Assembly (NCBI RefSeq): GCF_037975245.1
Contig: NC_092562.1
Coordinates: 7,043,501 to 7,107,500, forward strand
DNA length: 64,000 nt
Direction of reading: 5' to 3'
Source of the DNA: Apostichopus japonicus
Taxonomy: Eukaryota > Echinodermata > Holothuroidea > Aspidochirotida > Stichopodidae
The notes below the pieces were generated by a model that worked only from the letters and a program-made list of their open reading frames with translations, was not told the DNA's origin and searched no databases. The position numbers were made by a program, and so were the translations under genes. Shown here one piece after another: positions 1 to 11,387 of the stretch (position 1 is its first letter; each line of letters opens with the position of its first letter).

Positions 1-2858
1 TGATGCCGATTACCGATTATTCCATAATTTTTGTGGAACTGGCCAACTGTATAATTTATTGTTATGCATGATTACCAACTTCTAGTCCAATACAATCAAA
101 GAAGTAAATGAATGACTTAATATTGTACAGTAAACATTAGTAGCGTTAATAAATAACACTGTAATACATACATGGGCCACTGTACATTTATAACGAGGAG
201 TCGCAATATTGCAATCACGCCAAAACACGGTTAATGACAGTGCTATACAGACTACAGAAGGGGGAAAATAGTAGCCATTGGCTACGAAATGCACAAAGAA
301 GAAGTTAGGGACAGCTTTTTACAACTGGTATCATAACCATTATCAGTGTTGCAACTCCAACGTAAATAAAGTGAAGTATATTGCACGGAAATAAAATATT
401 GGTTATTTCATTAGCTGATATCGAAAAATATAATCTGATATGAAACGTCAGGCCAACTTACCTTTACACATATTCTTACACAGGTTCATTAGTGGATAAG
501 CAGTGGGCTAACAGTTTTATTTTATAATGAAAAATAAAACAATCCCGAACATTTTGCCTCAAGTTTTCAATAATTACCATCTGCGAGGGAAAATTTCCGA
601 TCAAAGGTCGCTTCAAACGAATAATACACAGTAAGTCAATGGCGATTATCCATTAAATTAACTACATGTGGGGGAAATCACACTCAAGCCCCATTGATTT
701 TGTAGTGCGTGTCGCTGGAAATCAGACTTGCTTGAGTCGGTTGCGGGAAAAAGTTAGTTAATGCAAAGGGGTTATTTTAGCACGTATGGTACATTCGATC
801 AGGGGGAAAAAGGTTGCTTCAGGTTTTTTCACAAAAATATGCGTAAGAATGTTTGCCTAATCACAAAATAATGTAATGCAGTAGAACTACTGAGGACTGT
901 CACCAAACATTTTTAGGAGTATTTGGCGCCTTGATTTCATCATTTTATTTGTAAAATCTTGGGCGCATTTTCAAACTGAACAGAAGCTCAACCTCTAGCC
1001 AGAATAGCCTAATGTATGTAGAACTCACAATGAACAAAGCCTAATGTTATTGTTTTCACTTTCCAGTTTTCACCTACGGTGAAACGGCCAAAGTGGTTCA
1101 ATAGTACATTGATTTGGTTTATATTAAGTCGAGACAATTAATCTTTCTTATCAATCGTTAAACATGATAACAGGAGGTTTTGTTGGATGCAATAAGCGAA
1201 GTGAAAAACAAATAATTACGTCTTCCCCCTAAGCTTATCGCGGGTATACTGTATGATACTAACTGCCAAAACTGGCTAGTATGTCGAACAGCATTAGTAC
1301 AAACTCGCGTGAGGGACTTGGGATACCATTACACGAAGATTAGCGCACCTTCCCACTTGCTAGGAATAGCATTGAATCGAATGATCTACATTCTTCTCCT
1401 GTTGTGGTTGCGGCATATAAAAAGCGCAGAACAATACAATACTTTATGTGGAACGTAATTATCAGTTCCAATAATCAGTAGCGCAATGGATTGTGCCGAT
1501 GCCGATTACAGTATTTACTGATTGTCTGATAAACGTCCCGTACCGATTATCTAACCGATTATCGGTCGAACACGACACAAGATCAATATCTTTACCTCTA
1601 TTTTAGCACATTGTATAAAACAGTAGATACTAATGGGAACAAGAAAATTGTAATATCACAAGTTCCAACATTTTAGTTAACATAGGCCTAATCAGTTGAG
1701 CATAGACCTATCACAGTATCAACTGAGTTAATCTCTATTCTTGCTTGTCCGGAAGTCCTATCTTCCTATCCTACATCTCTTAAGTTTGCTGAAATATTTC
1801 TATTTCTACGGAAAAGGCTTCATAAATACATGCGATACAAAGTACACAGAACTACTGTAATGTGGGTCCCTGTGGAATTGGTGATGCTAATAGAGCCTAG
1901 TACTAGCCTAGTACAGCAGATGTACAGTACAAGTGTTTGTGTTATAGCCCTCACCTAGACATAGTCTCAGTTAGACCTGATATGTAGGCTTCAGTAACCT
2001 AGGCCTAGGTTAAGCTTCAACTTGATTCTGATGTTTATCATTCATCTCAAAGAGTTGCATACAGGGATATTATTGTTAATGGCAGCTGGTCACCAAAACA
2101 CCGGTTCAATAATAATGACAAGTTCTAACATATTATTAACCAGATCGTTGGTTGAATAAGTGATTCATTGATGATTATTTACCTGATCATCAGTTCAATA
2201 TGCAGATTCATTGATGCTTATTGGCATGATCAACAGTTTAGTAAGGGGTGCTTAGCTACCCAATTGTATGTTTAATATGCGTGATGTTTGACACTTATTT
2301 AGCAGACCGTCTGGAGATTTCCACAGGGTGGGGTATGCCTGCACCCTTCTTCTTTTCACCCCTTCCCGAACATTTATTCATTAAAAAATTAATATGTAAT
2401 TATTAGTCCAACCTTAGTTGCATGAAACCTAAATTTAAAACTAATTTCTAGCCTAAATATGCTTTGGAATGCACCATTTAGCATCTATTTTTTTATTAGG
2501 GGGACCCTATAATCACCTAGGCTAGGCCTTCACTGGAGTCGGCTTCAAGAACCTCAGGGCAGTGCCATCCCCCTCAAAGGGCATACAAGCATATTTGACA
2601 AAACATATTGAAATTTCTTTGGGTACGCAGCATGGTCTTTTATACACTTACAGTAAGATAGTATAATGCATTTGAACACTTTTTGGCTGTTAAGACAGAA
2701 TCATGAACACAAATTCCTTCCGCCCACTCCCAGTCTATCATGCTTGATAAGTCTCTCACTCACACTGACACAGTCACAGACTGTGATCAGGTGAATAAGC
2801 AAGCGGGCCAGGCTTACTCACCCAACGATCTGGTAATAAACCACAATCATTTTCTTAC
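1..2858 (-). other. STK11: STK11 intron 1 (partial, runs off the left edge)
   Basis: This is non-coding sequence lying 3' of the STK11 exon-1 donor on the minus strand. I found no exon resembling the next piece of the kinase domain, so exon 2 lies outside the window. It holds a retroelement-tail repeat at 440-527 and short repeated GCCGATTACCGATT-like words at 5-20 and 1500-1570. I recognise nothing else in it. Confidence 0.7.
440..527 (+). repeat. Retroelement-tail repeat, copy 1
   Basis: This segment begins with GAAACGTCAGGCCAACTTAC and runs through TAGTGGATAAGCAGT and GCTAACAGTTTTATTTTAT. It matches 43301-43384 over about 85 bp with scattered differences. Sequences ending in GAAACGTC are common at ends of Penelope-like and related retroelements, but the family assignment is inference. 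It sits in STK11 intron 1. Confidence 0.6.
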
Positions 2859-3256
2859 CTTTGCACATTTTGCTCTCCGTTTGGGATGCGTCTTAGCCTT
2901 TTTTTCTTCAATATTTTAACAGCTCTACGACAGAGTGTTTCTGAGTCTAGAACCTCTTTTACCTTGCCGTAGGATCCTTCACCTAAACACTCTCCCATCA
3001 AATACTTTCCTACTAATTTAGCTTTTCGAGTTCTTGGTGAGTAGATGATATCTTCAGAATTGACCCGATGAATAAACAGACTATCTCCATCATCTTCGTA
3101 AAAGAAATCGTACTGATGACGAAATTCATCTGGGTCCAAGAAGAGAGGACAGGTTGGAATAGGGTCGCCAGAAATGACAGTCAGTGGCCTACCACTAGTA
3201 CCACACTGTTCCGGGATAATTTTCTGCACTTTCTCCAACATGTCTACGTCGACCAT
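2859..3256 (-). CDS. STK11: Serine/threonine kinase STK11 (LKB1), first coding exon
   Basis: LKB1 is the master kinase that, with STRAD and MO25, phosphorylates the activation loop of AMPK-family kinases in the cytosol. This exon encodes the first 132 residues plus two bases. It contains a basic stretch [11 protein letters not shown], the glycine-rich ATP loop LGEGSYGKV (about residues 91-99) and the ATP-contacting lysine in RRAVKILKK (about residue 114). [15 protein letters not shown] and LRRIPNGE match the vertebrate protein almost exactly. I chose the ATG at 3256 because an in-frame TGA lies just upstream and only GTG codons separate them. The exon ends in CAAAG followed by GTAAGA. The break is phase 2, as at the known human exon 1 boundary (codon 97). 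The N-terminus before the kinase domain is some 36 residues longer than in human and unlike it. Only this exon is in the window. Confidence 0.95.
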
Positions 3257-5560
3257 CGTATGCCTGGTCACCACTCAAAAAACCTTGAATTTGTATATAA
3301 GTCTTTGTAAAAAGGATATATTTCTCTGATGTAAAAGCTACATTTTGCTTCCGGTCGGCTGTTAGCTAACGTTTGTAATGAAAAGTTCTAAACCCTGACA
3401 GTTGGCTAGTATTGGTAAACCCTTGTTTACACAACATGATACACTGCTTGTAAGTTGTAATGACAGTATGCAACGTTCAGTACGAGAGATTTTGCACGTC
3501 AAGGCTGGCACACAAAATTTCCGACTAGTCCTAGCCCGAAACAAGGTCACGTGGTATTGATCATAGAATTTCAGAAGGTCAGAATACAGGCTCGTACATT
3601 ATTATGAATGAACGTACTCATTATAATACCTACAAATATATTTGACTCCTTTTTGTACATATTGCGTTATTATTTAATACTAGTAAAGATCTTTTTTAAT
3701 ATGAATATAACATAACAGATTGCAAAATATGTGCTTAATTTAGAAATACTCTTTTTATATTATTTCTACTAATTATTCATGAGAAGAACGTAAACAAAGG
3801 TAACATGTGCGCTCTGACGCACGTGTTTACCCTTTGGCCGGGGTAATGTGATGCAAGATCGCAAGCATCAGTGACGGCGTTGTTGTGATAATAAAATTCC
3901 GGAGAGACAAAGAATCGGTTCGTCCAGTATGCAGGACGTATGGCGTTACAGATATACAAAGCAGTTACACATCGCCAAGTATGTTGTTTCTATTGTTATT
4001 TACTAACAACTTTCCAGGTTTATTAGAAGATGCTATTTTTGTATTACCAGGTATTCTCATTTGAACTTTTTGGCCATTTGGTTGTTAAAAGTCAAGCCAT
4101 TTATACTGAGTATTATTTTTGTCGCAGTATCGTGAAGTACTACTTATTTGGGCAATTCATGTTTGTTGGTGTGGCTCCATGAGAAAGGGATCTCAAAACT
4201 CCAAAAACTAACGAGTTCGTACTTTTTCCTTTACGGAGAAAATCCTGCCGCAATACAAATATAACAGTTTATAGCTAGTTGCAAATTCTGTCTGAAGTTA
4301 TTGGTCCATTAGCCATTGATTTTCAATTAACACTCATATTTGTAGGCTCATATTTTGTTATGTAGACTCATAATTTGTAAAACGCTCCATAATGTGTTAT
4401 CTTATATGCTTGCTAGCTATATATTGCGTGTGTCAGCGCCGTTAGTCGACCTTTCAAATCACCAATGTAGGCCTATAATCACTCTTTATACGCAATTGCT
4501 ATACCTTTTGGAACATTTGCTTACATTTAGCCTTAATTGGGTTTTGTAGGTAAATTAATATGCGCATACGTCGACTTTCCCAAGGGAGGGTTCAGATAAC
4601 ATCCAAGTCTGCTTAAGCAATTTCTCCAGGTCGATCATACTGTAGTATATCATGGATGCGCATCAACGACTAATACCTTCGTAATTATGATCAGAATGTT
4701 TATTTTTCAATATTAATATCTTACAGTATTCAGAGACAGTTGAAAACAATCACTGAGTTATTAGTGCAGCTATATACCATTTACTGAAGTTTAAGTTGCT
4801 AGGCAAATATGCTCAGTAAATAGTAATTGTGCAGTTTCAGCAAAACGGTTTAGTTTCCTGGTAAATAGGCCTACTACTCTGTGGTATACTGAACAACCTA
4901 CTAATAAGCCAGGCAGGCGGATTTTAGGACCCCATTCCCACCCCAACTTCGAGCCCTGTCATTATTTCATTGATGAACATGTTTGTTCGGAAGAAAACAT
5001 TAACAAGCAGGGAAATGGTATCACCCATCAATGAAATTTTGAAAGTTTATAAAGGGAAGGGGTGTAAATGTACCACCGTGCATTTGTGTTCCCGATAGCA
5101 GTGTCCCAAAATGGCCCCTCTCATTGTTTTTGTGTAGGTCAAAGGTTATTTGTTTTGTATACAATACAGTGGCACACTGATGCAGAGCTAGTCTGTGGTC
5201 TTGCTAAGGTTAGGGTTAACCCTACTGCACAGTGCACATTATAACATTTTAGCTTAATATTAAACATTAGTTTTATATGCTACTACAATAACTTTCTTAA
5301 AATAGCTTCAGAATATTAATTACTTGTAACAAATTACTAAGTTTTAATTGTAATTTACAAATGTTTCATTTGCTGTTACAACTTACACATGTGTTTTTAC
5401 AAATTGTTTCTTCGTTACAACAATTATTCATCTTTTTACAAATTGTTCATAATTTTTACCAAATTATTCATTTGTAAGTACATATTATCCAGTTGTTATT
5501 ACCAATTACTCATTTGTTTAGTACAAATATTCCATATTTTTTTACAAACAGAGCATTTTT
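3257..5560. other. STK11 5' flank / intergenic
   Basis: AT-rich sequence upstream of the STK11 start that should contain its 5' UTR and promoter. I cannot place a transcription start. No ORF here resembles a known protein. A T/A-rich run with repeated ACAAATTGTTCAT-like words lies at 5330-5530. Confidence 0.5.
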
Positions 5561-5640
5561 TCATTGATTCCTTGCCGAAGGCAAAAGGAATCTATGCCAG
5601 GGTGATGGTGTGTGTTTGTGCTCAGTGATGCGAACAAATT
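5560..5640 (+). repeat. Head of the AGGTCA-bearing dispersed repeat (fragment)
   Basis: It contains the hairpin GATTCCTTGCC-GAA-GGCAAAAGGAATC (5566-5592) followed by a GATGGTGTGTGTTTGTG stretch. The same head is recognisable near 16920 (plus strand) and, inverted, near 41140-41185. This is the 5' end of a family whose body carries AGGTCA direct repeats. Only the head is present here. Confidence 0.6.
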
Positions 5641-7650
5641 TCATATGCATAGGGGTGTACTTTAACATTTGTCCCCAACACTTTTGAAAAGCTATCTACG
5701 CCGGCAGCCTACACCCTAACGCAAAGGAATGTAAACTACCAAATCAAACAAAAGTGGACAGTAAATTCTCAAAATTTGACTGGTTGTGTCAAACTGGTTG
5801 TGAAAAACTAGCAATCCTGCTGTAGAATGTAAACATGAAACTGGCATCACATTGTGACACCTTTGTATTTTTTGTTTTGTATTTACTGGTTATTGCCACA
5901 GATTTGACTAGGCCACCTAGAATTAGCTTCTAAACAATATTATGCTAACCATATGCAGTATTTTGTACATTTTAATATAATTTTAACTTTGACAGCTCTG
6001 AAGCCACTTAAGTCCACCATATCGTATAGCTTCCAGGGGCTTCGCCCCTGTACCCCACCAGGGCCCAATAACGGGCCCCTGGGATCCAATGCAGATAGCG
6101 CCAAAGCATTCTTGTTGACAGGTCAATAAATTGAATCCGCCCCGTCCCCCCCCCCCTAAGATTAAATTCTGGCTATATGCGCTTGACTTCCTCTACACGG
6201 TATTAATTTCATATTTTCACTTGGTCTATCTCTCAATTTAGCAGATGGAACTCAGGAATAAATTGTTCAATTTGGGTAAAGCAACTTTCATAACCGTTAC
6301 CATGGTTTCAAGTGTTTGGGAATGGGGCATAGTGCAAAGTACCCCCCCCCCCCACTGAAGAAAAAGTCTTGTTAAGCTACTGTGGATCATGCAGTTTATT
6401 CGTATATTAAACTTGTATTCAGGTAACTTCCCCTCCTTTTTGATATAAAGACGATAACTGCCAAAGTCCAGACTGAAATTAGTCACAGTTGGTAACTCCA
6501 CCTTTTGAGTGCTTTTGAAATCCCTAGTATTTCTTGTAGAAGTCAATAGCTTACTTCTGCAGGGTCAATAGGATTCAGTGTATGAAAACCTCATAAATTA
6601 TTGAATTAAATTGAAGTGGTAAATAAACTTGATATGGATAGGGCCCAACTACTGCCCCATCAGTGGTGTGCGAAAACCACATGCTGTTGAATTTGATCAC
6701 ATGAAGGAAATATTCTTCAAAACTTATGTGAAATGTTACTATTGAATTATCCAACATATAATGTAAATTTGAAATATTCTTCAAAATCTTATGTGAAATG
6801 TTACTATTGAATTATCCAACATATAATGTAAATTTGACTTGGTCAGGCTATACTAACTGCAAAGCAAGAGAAACTCACTTCAGGAAGCGATTAGAAACGA
6901 TTTCCCTTGCTTTGCAAACCTCAATCCTTTCAAAAGTCCTGTACTATGGACCTCAATGTGCAGGTAGTCTGCAAACTATGCTGTCTTTTGCTGTGTTCTT
7001 ACCAGTACCATTGTGCTTTTCGTGTTGCATAAGCGAAGACATCAGCTTCTACAGGTCTCTCTCTGTCTGTCTCTCTCTCAGATTGGGATATTCGATTAAG
7101 GAATAAGATTTTTCTTTGTCCAGTAAGTCTCATGTATGTCACATTGCCAGTCATTTATAACACGATAGGTAAACATACATATTGAATAATTATGTGTTGC
7201 TTATCAAACTCTTGAGAAATGGTATGTGAGGAAGAGGCTCTGGAAATGTTCAAGTAGGCTTTCAAACCCATGATTAATCTCTGCATCATGAGCCAAAATC
7301 TTGTTTAAGCCAATGGTAAACATTCAGTTATTGTAACATACACTACATTCAGTTATTGTTACTGTAAATATACCAATTACAAACAAATATAATATTCATA
7401 GCGTAAACTTATGCCCTATATACAGTATTTCAATGCAACAGTGCATCCTGGTTAAGATGATTACGTAATCCCTAGTAGTCCATTTTAGTGCATTTCCTGG
7501 TACCTGTATATACATGCGTAATAAAATACAACAAGTCTGGTAGGAGAATGGGGGGAGCTAGGGGAAGAGCTCATTAAATGTGTATTAGAACTGAACAACA
7601 GAAGATTGCAACCTCTGAAATTATAAACAAATTTTCAAACAGCAAAGAAA
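5641..7650. other. Intergenic, no gene seen
   Basis: Apart from the 64-bp duplication, I see only low-complexity patches (polyC at 6145 and 6340, a TCTC run near 7060) and a GGGGCTTCGCCCCTG hairpin near 6038. The short ORFs here have no family resemblance. Confidence 0.5.
6707..6835. repeat. Two-copy tandem duplication, 64-65 bp unit
   Basis: The segment starting GAAATATTCTTCAAAA at 6707 is repeated almost base for base from 6771, differing by a one-base insertion. The near-identity implies a recent local duplication. There is no sign of coding function. Confidence 0.9.
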
Positions 7651-7812
7651 TTTAGGGTAGAACAGGATTCGAAATATTGATCTCAGATGGTCAAGTCCAT
7701 TGTTCTTTCTTAGCTCTTCCAAACTCTAGAATTTTTCTCTCTCGTTCTCAAAGTTCTTGTTAATCTGGAAATAATCCAGAGGTCACCGGTTCGAATCCCA
7801 TTCTAGCCATCA
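7650..7812. repeat. tRNA-like fragment with inverted partner
   Basis: CCGGTTCGAATCCC (about 7788-7801) matches a pol III B box, preceded by AATCCAGAGGTCA, as in the 3' half of a tRNA or tRNA-SINE. A degraded inverted relative with GGATTCGAAA lies at 7652-7700. No complete cloverleaf or A box is evident, so I call it a tRNA-derived fragment rather than a tRNA gene. Confidence 0.4.
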
Positions 7813-8299
7813 ATTTCTTTGCTCTTTTCCATTGTCCTCCATTTTCCAGTCAGTTTCATATGATTCAATTACTTACATATTAATCTGTGTACTAACGTGT
7901 GCAAACTATTACTTAAAAGTATATATTTACACTCATAGGTCAACCTAACCTTTAAAAATGAAAAGGACTGAATGTTATGATGCTCATAAGGCTTGAAATT
8001 GAAGAGTATACACTGATGGGATCATCATTGTTAGAAAATACACGCGCTAAATATGTTATGGTACGGTTGATTATTTCCTGCCGCTGACTTAAGGAATTTA
8101 TGCGATTTGTGTTTGTGTGTGTGCGTGTATGTATTTGTGTATATGCATGATACCATAATGTGATACTGTACGTGCAATGTGGATTTATCCTAGAGACTAC
8201 AGAACCCCATTGCATATTTATTGAGGTCAGAACAGAACTAATAGAGAAAAGTATAAAAAACGTATAGACAAGATAAAACCCTCAGTAAAGTTTGAAAGA

Positions 8300-8480
8300 A
8301 GTGATGAAAGCTCATTTAAGGTCACCAGAGGTCAAAGTCTGCAAACCTTGTACACACATAACTCCAAAAGTGAAAGAAGAACTACAAACCTAGTGTGAGA
8401 ATCCATCTGACTGAGAACAAGAACTCTGTGCGGGTCATTGTGGTCAGCAGAGGTCAAACTGAAAACTCTTTAATCACAGT
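8300..8480 (+). repeat. AGGTCA-bearing dispersed repeat, fragment
   Basis: It contains AGGTCACCAGAGGTCAAAG, then CAAACCTTGTACAC and ACTCCAAAAGTGAAAG, the same order of motifs as the long copy at 16905-17935. It is diverged and lacks both ends. Confidence 0.7.
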
Positions 8481-8654
8481 TATTGAAAAGTAATGTTGAT
8501 ACTTGGAATGTGAATGCACTTTATCGAAGTCCAGGATCCTGTTGTTTTCTGTGAAGGTCAAAGTTTTCATAAGTCATCAGATGAAAAAGTCTGAAGAATT
8601 TGTAAAAAAAATTTAGGGGGGATTGGGTTAAAATGTCACAACGGTTCTTATACT

Positions 8655-10470
8655 CAGTGGCGTAACCAGACTTTTTCATCCGAGGGGGGGGGGGAGGCTG
8701 GAGCAAACCTTTCGAGTGGGGGAAAGGTTCGCGTTCGTCCAGTTCGGCCATTTTAGGTACTTTTGCAATGGTCTAGCTTGTGCTCCCTCTCTCACTCTCT
8801 CTCTTTCCTTTGATTTTTTATTGGCTGAGCGCTTGGAGAAAGTCACTATACTCTTAGCTGATAACCCTGTGTGCTCTGTTCTCATACTGTTTACATTATA
8901 AACGTATCGTTCACACTTTGTCTACAAAAGTCTTTGCATTTCTTTATAACTAGATGATTCATTTTTTTTCAGTAAAATTTGTTATTTGCCAAAACAAGTT
9001 TAGAATTTGGATCAATTTAAAAGTCAAAAATGGTATAGCAATGGGATTTTGACAATTGGGTTCAAATGTTTTGTCTGAAGTTCTCATTTTGGTTTGGACT
9101 ATTCTTATTGTAAGGGAACCAAACACTAGGGTTCTTGTTAGTTTCTCAATAACCTTTGGTCTTTGGAAATCCTAATGCTCAGTATGAGGACTCCTGAGCA
9201 TTATCTTAGAGACACATATACAAAATAAATAAGTAACTGGACAACAGAGTGCAGGGACTTAAGTCGATATATATAATTTAATATAATATATTACTATATT
9301 AATATATTATAACCGATAAAAAAGTTATGAAATTATAGCCTGACCTTTGGGGCTCCTCCATCGAAAAACTTAACAATACAAATAAACAGTTCTGTGTAAA
9401 ATATGTTGCCGGGTGGTTCCTAGTTCTGTTCCTTTCTGGTGCCAATTGATATAGATCGGCTGGGGTGTCCATAGTAATGTAATAATAAGAAAATGTTCCC
9501 ATCCAGTGAAAAGGAGTAAAACTAGTTCTGCCACAGTTCCCACATGTAAATAGGATATAAACCCTTCCAGTTTCCTCCAAATAATATAAGCATAATAATT
9601 ATATACCTACACAACTTCAAAAGGTGGCCTTCACTGCTTGGTGGGTAGGGGTGCCCTGCTTATACATTTAACAGGAAGAATAATAGGGAGGACTAAAACA
9701 GAGGTACAGGGTAGCAACCAATCTGCCCAATCAGGAGATGGCAACGTCCTGTCTTAACTTAAATAAACTGTTGCCACTGGTCAACTAGCACTGCTATTAC
9801 ATAATATGTTGACACTGCACATATTCAGTAGCAAGTGCATACAGTATGTTGCCAGGGCTGGTGACTAATCTACTGATGAAAAAGAGAAACAATGTAGGGC
9901 TTGTTTTAGCACCAGAGTAATAATGAAAAAAAGGGGCCTTTTTCACCACACCTGCTGGGGGAGATAATCTTAATTAAAAACAGTGTCTATTTACTGTACA
10001 TTACAACAGTACAGTTTGAGCTATCTCATTGTCTATGATTTACTATAATAATGATTTATGCTGCAGCTTCCAAATAACAATGTCGGATTAACTTCGGACA
10101 GTTGATATAACGATACTTCAACCATACACATGATATAACAAGCATGGTACAGTAGCAGGTTATCTTGTTACTGTACGTAGCGTTAGTAGCAAAGGGAGGG
10201 TCGTGTGGGCCTCGTACCGATCACAGAAAGCAAAATGATTGGATATTATTTAACTTGAGACGCAATTGGCTGATACAGTAGTTCAGAATAGATGAGAATC
10301 TCGGTCAATACGGATTAAAGTCAACCGGGAACTGGTTAAAGTGAGCTTTTTAAGGAATTTTGTCCTATATGTCCAATATTTTTTTCGCCCACCAATGTCA
10401 TTGGGGGGGGAGTTGAGGGGGGCTAAACATTTGACTGGGGGCTCCTGCCCCCAGCTGGTTACGCCAACGA
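8655..10470 (-). mobile_element. Probable non-autonomous hAT element (family of 26779-28448, opposite orientation)
   Basis: The left end, CAGTGGCGTAACCAGACTTTTTC followed by a G run, matches the inverted right end of the element at 26779-28448. The right end, GACTGGGGGCTCCTGCCCCC then CTGGTTACGCCA, matches that element's inverted left end. No clear 8-bp target duplication remains (CTTATACT versus AATGGGCT), so the outer end may be damaged. No transposase is recognisable inside, and the interior is AT-rich with TA stretches near 9270-9310. Confidence 0.5.
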
Positions 10471-10975
10471 ATGGGCTTCATCTTGTTGTTTATGTTGTTT
10501 TAGCGAATGCTAAAGGGAGAGTGGATCTGCCAATCAATTAATATACACATGTATTACGTTTATTCCATAGCAGTGGATGCTTTCTGCCACCCACAGCAGA
10601 TTGATATTTATTTTTTGCTGGCTATTTGGGAAGTTTGTATTGTCGCATGTTTAAATTAACGTGGAAGATGTCACCACATTGTTGAAGAGATCATCAGTAT
10701 GAGATAAGAGCAGGGCTAAGCCCAAATTTTCTCTTTCAAAAGAAGGTTTTTCCTAGGCTTTGGTCTTACAATAGCTTTCTTTATTGATTTCTTTGCAGCG
10801 TGACAAGATCTTAGAACGAGGGCAGAGAAGGCACTGGTGTAATGATGCTGTTTCTTTGTGGCACCAGTATATCCCTTTGCATCACTTATACTCTATAGAA
10901 ATGTTCTTCAAGTTTAATTAACACTTCTTTTCTTGCCATCCATCTCATAGAAGTTTATTACATACATGTGCAATA
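10471..10975 (+). promoter_or_regulatory. 5' flank of the WD40/SOCS gene
   Basis: About 500 bp between the hAT-like end and the start codon. An in-frame TAA at 10919-10921 precedes the first ATG. A possible splice acceptor (CATCTCATAG at 10941-10950) could mark an upstream non-coding exon. I cannot identify a TATA box or transcription start with confidence. Confidence 0.35.
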
Positions 10976-11387
10976 ATGGGCAATACCAACAGTGTGCAAT
11001 TTTCTCGTGCAAAGTCTAATTATAGTTTCCCCCGATATAAATGGCGTCAAATGAAACCAACTCAAAACACCAAGGTGACCTCGTGGGGCTCCTCGTCATG
11101 TGACGTCGACTCACATGGGCAGTTAACTATGGTCATCGATCTGGCCAGAGCCTACGGAGTCAAGCGTCGTGACTTGCAATCTGTAAGTCTGACAACAGAC
11201 TGCGTATTCCCGCCATACGATGACAGTCGGCTGGTAACCTGTATCAGTATCCAGGGTGTAAGTCCCGCTGCGAGGCGGGTTTGGATTAGAAGTGCAGTAT
11301 TGTTGATGGAAGATGCCATTACCATATGGAATATGAATGGACATAAGAGGCCCACATGCGGAGGTCCCATAATCCACGACCAAAAAG
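10976..11387 (+). CDS. WD40/SOCS gene, coding exon 1
   Basis: It encodes residues 1-137 plus one base. The start is the first ATG after an in-frame stop, and the donor is AAAAAG|GTGAGT. MGNTNS fits the N-myristoyltransferase rule of Gly2 with Ser at position 6. The remainder is basic early, then a mixed region (about residues 50-115) with no family I recognise. Confidence 0.8.

Noticed and set aside
3068-3310. 80-codon plus-strand ORF
   Set aside because: It is the antisense shadow of STK11 exon 1.
8521-8901. Short ORFs of 61-76 codons near the hAT end
   Set aside because: They span the G-run terminus of a transposable element and are not conserved-looking.
9868-9892. CTGATGAAAAAGAGAAAC as a hammerhead ribozyme core
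   Set aside because: No stem II can form between CTGATGA and GAAAC, and no matching stems I/III were seen.
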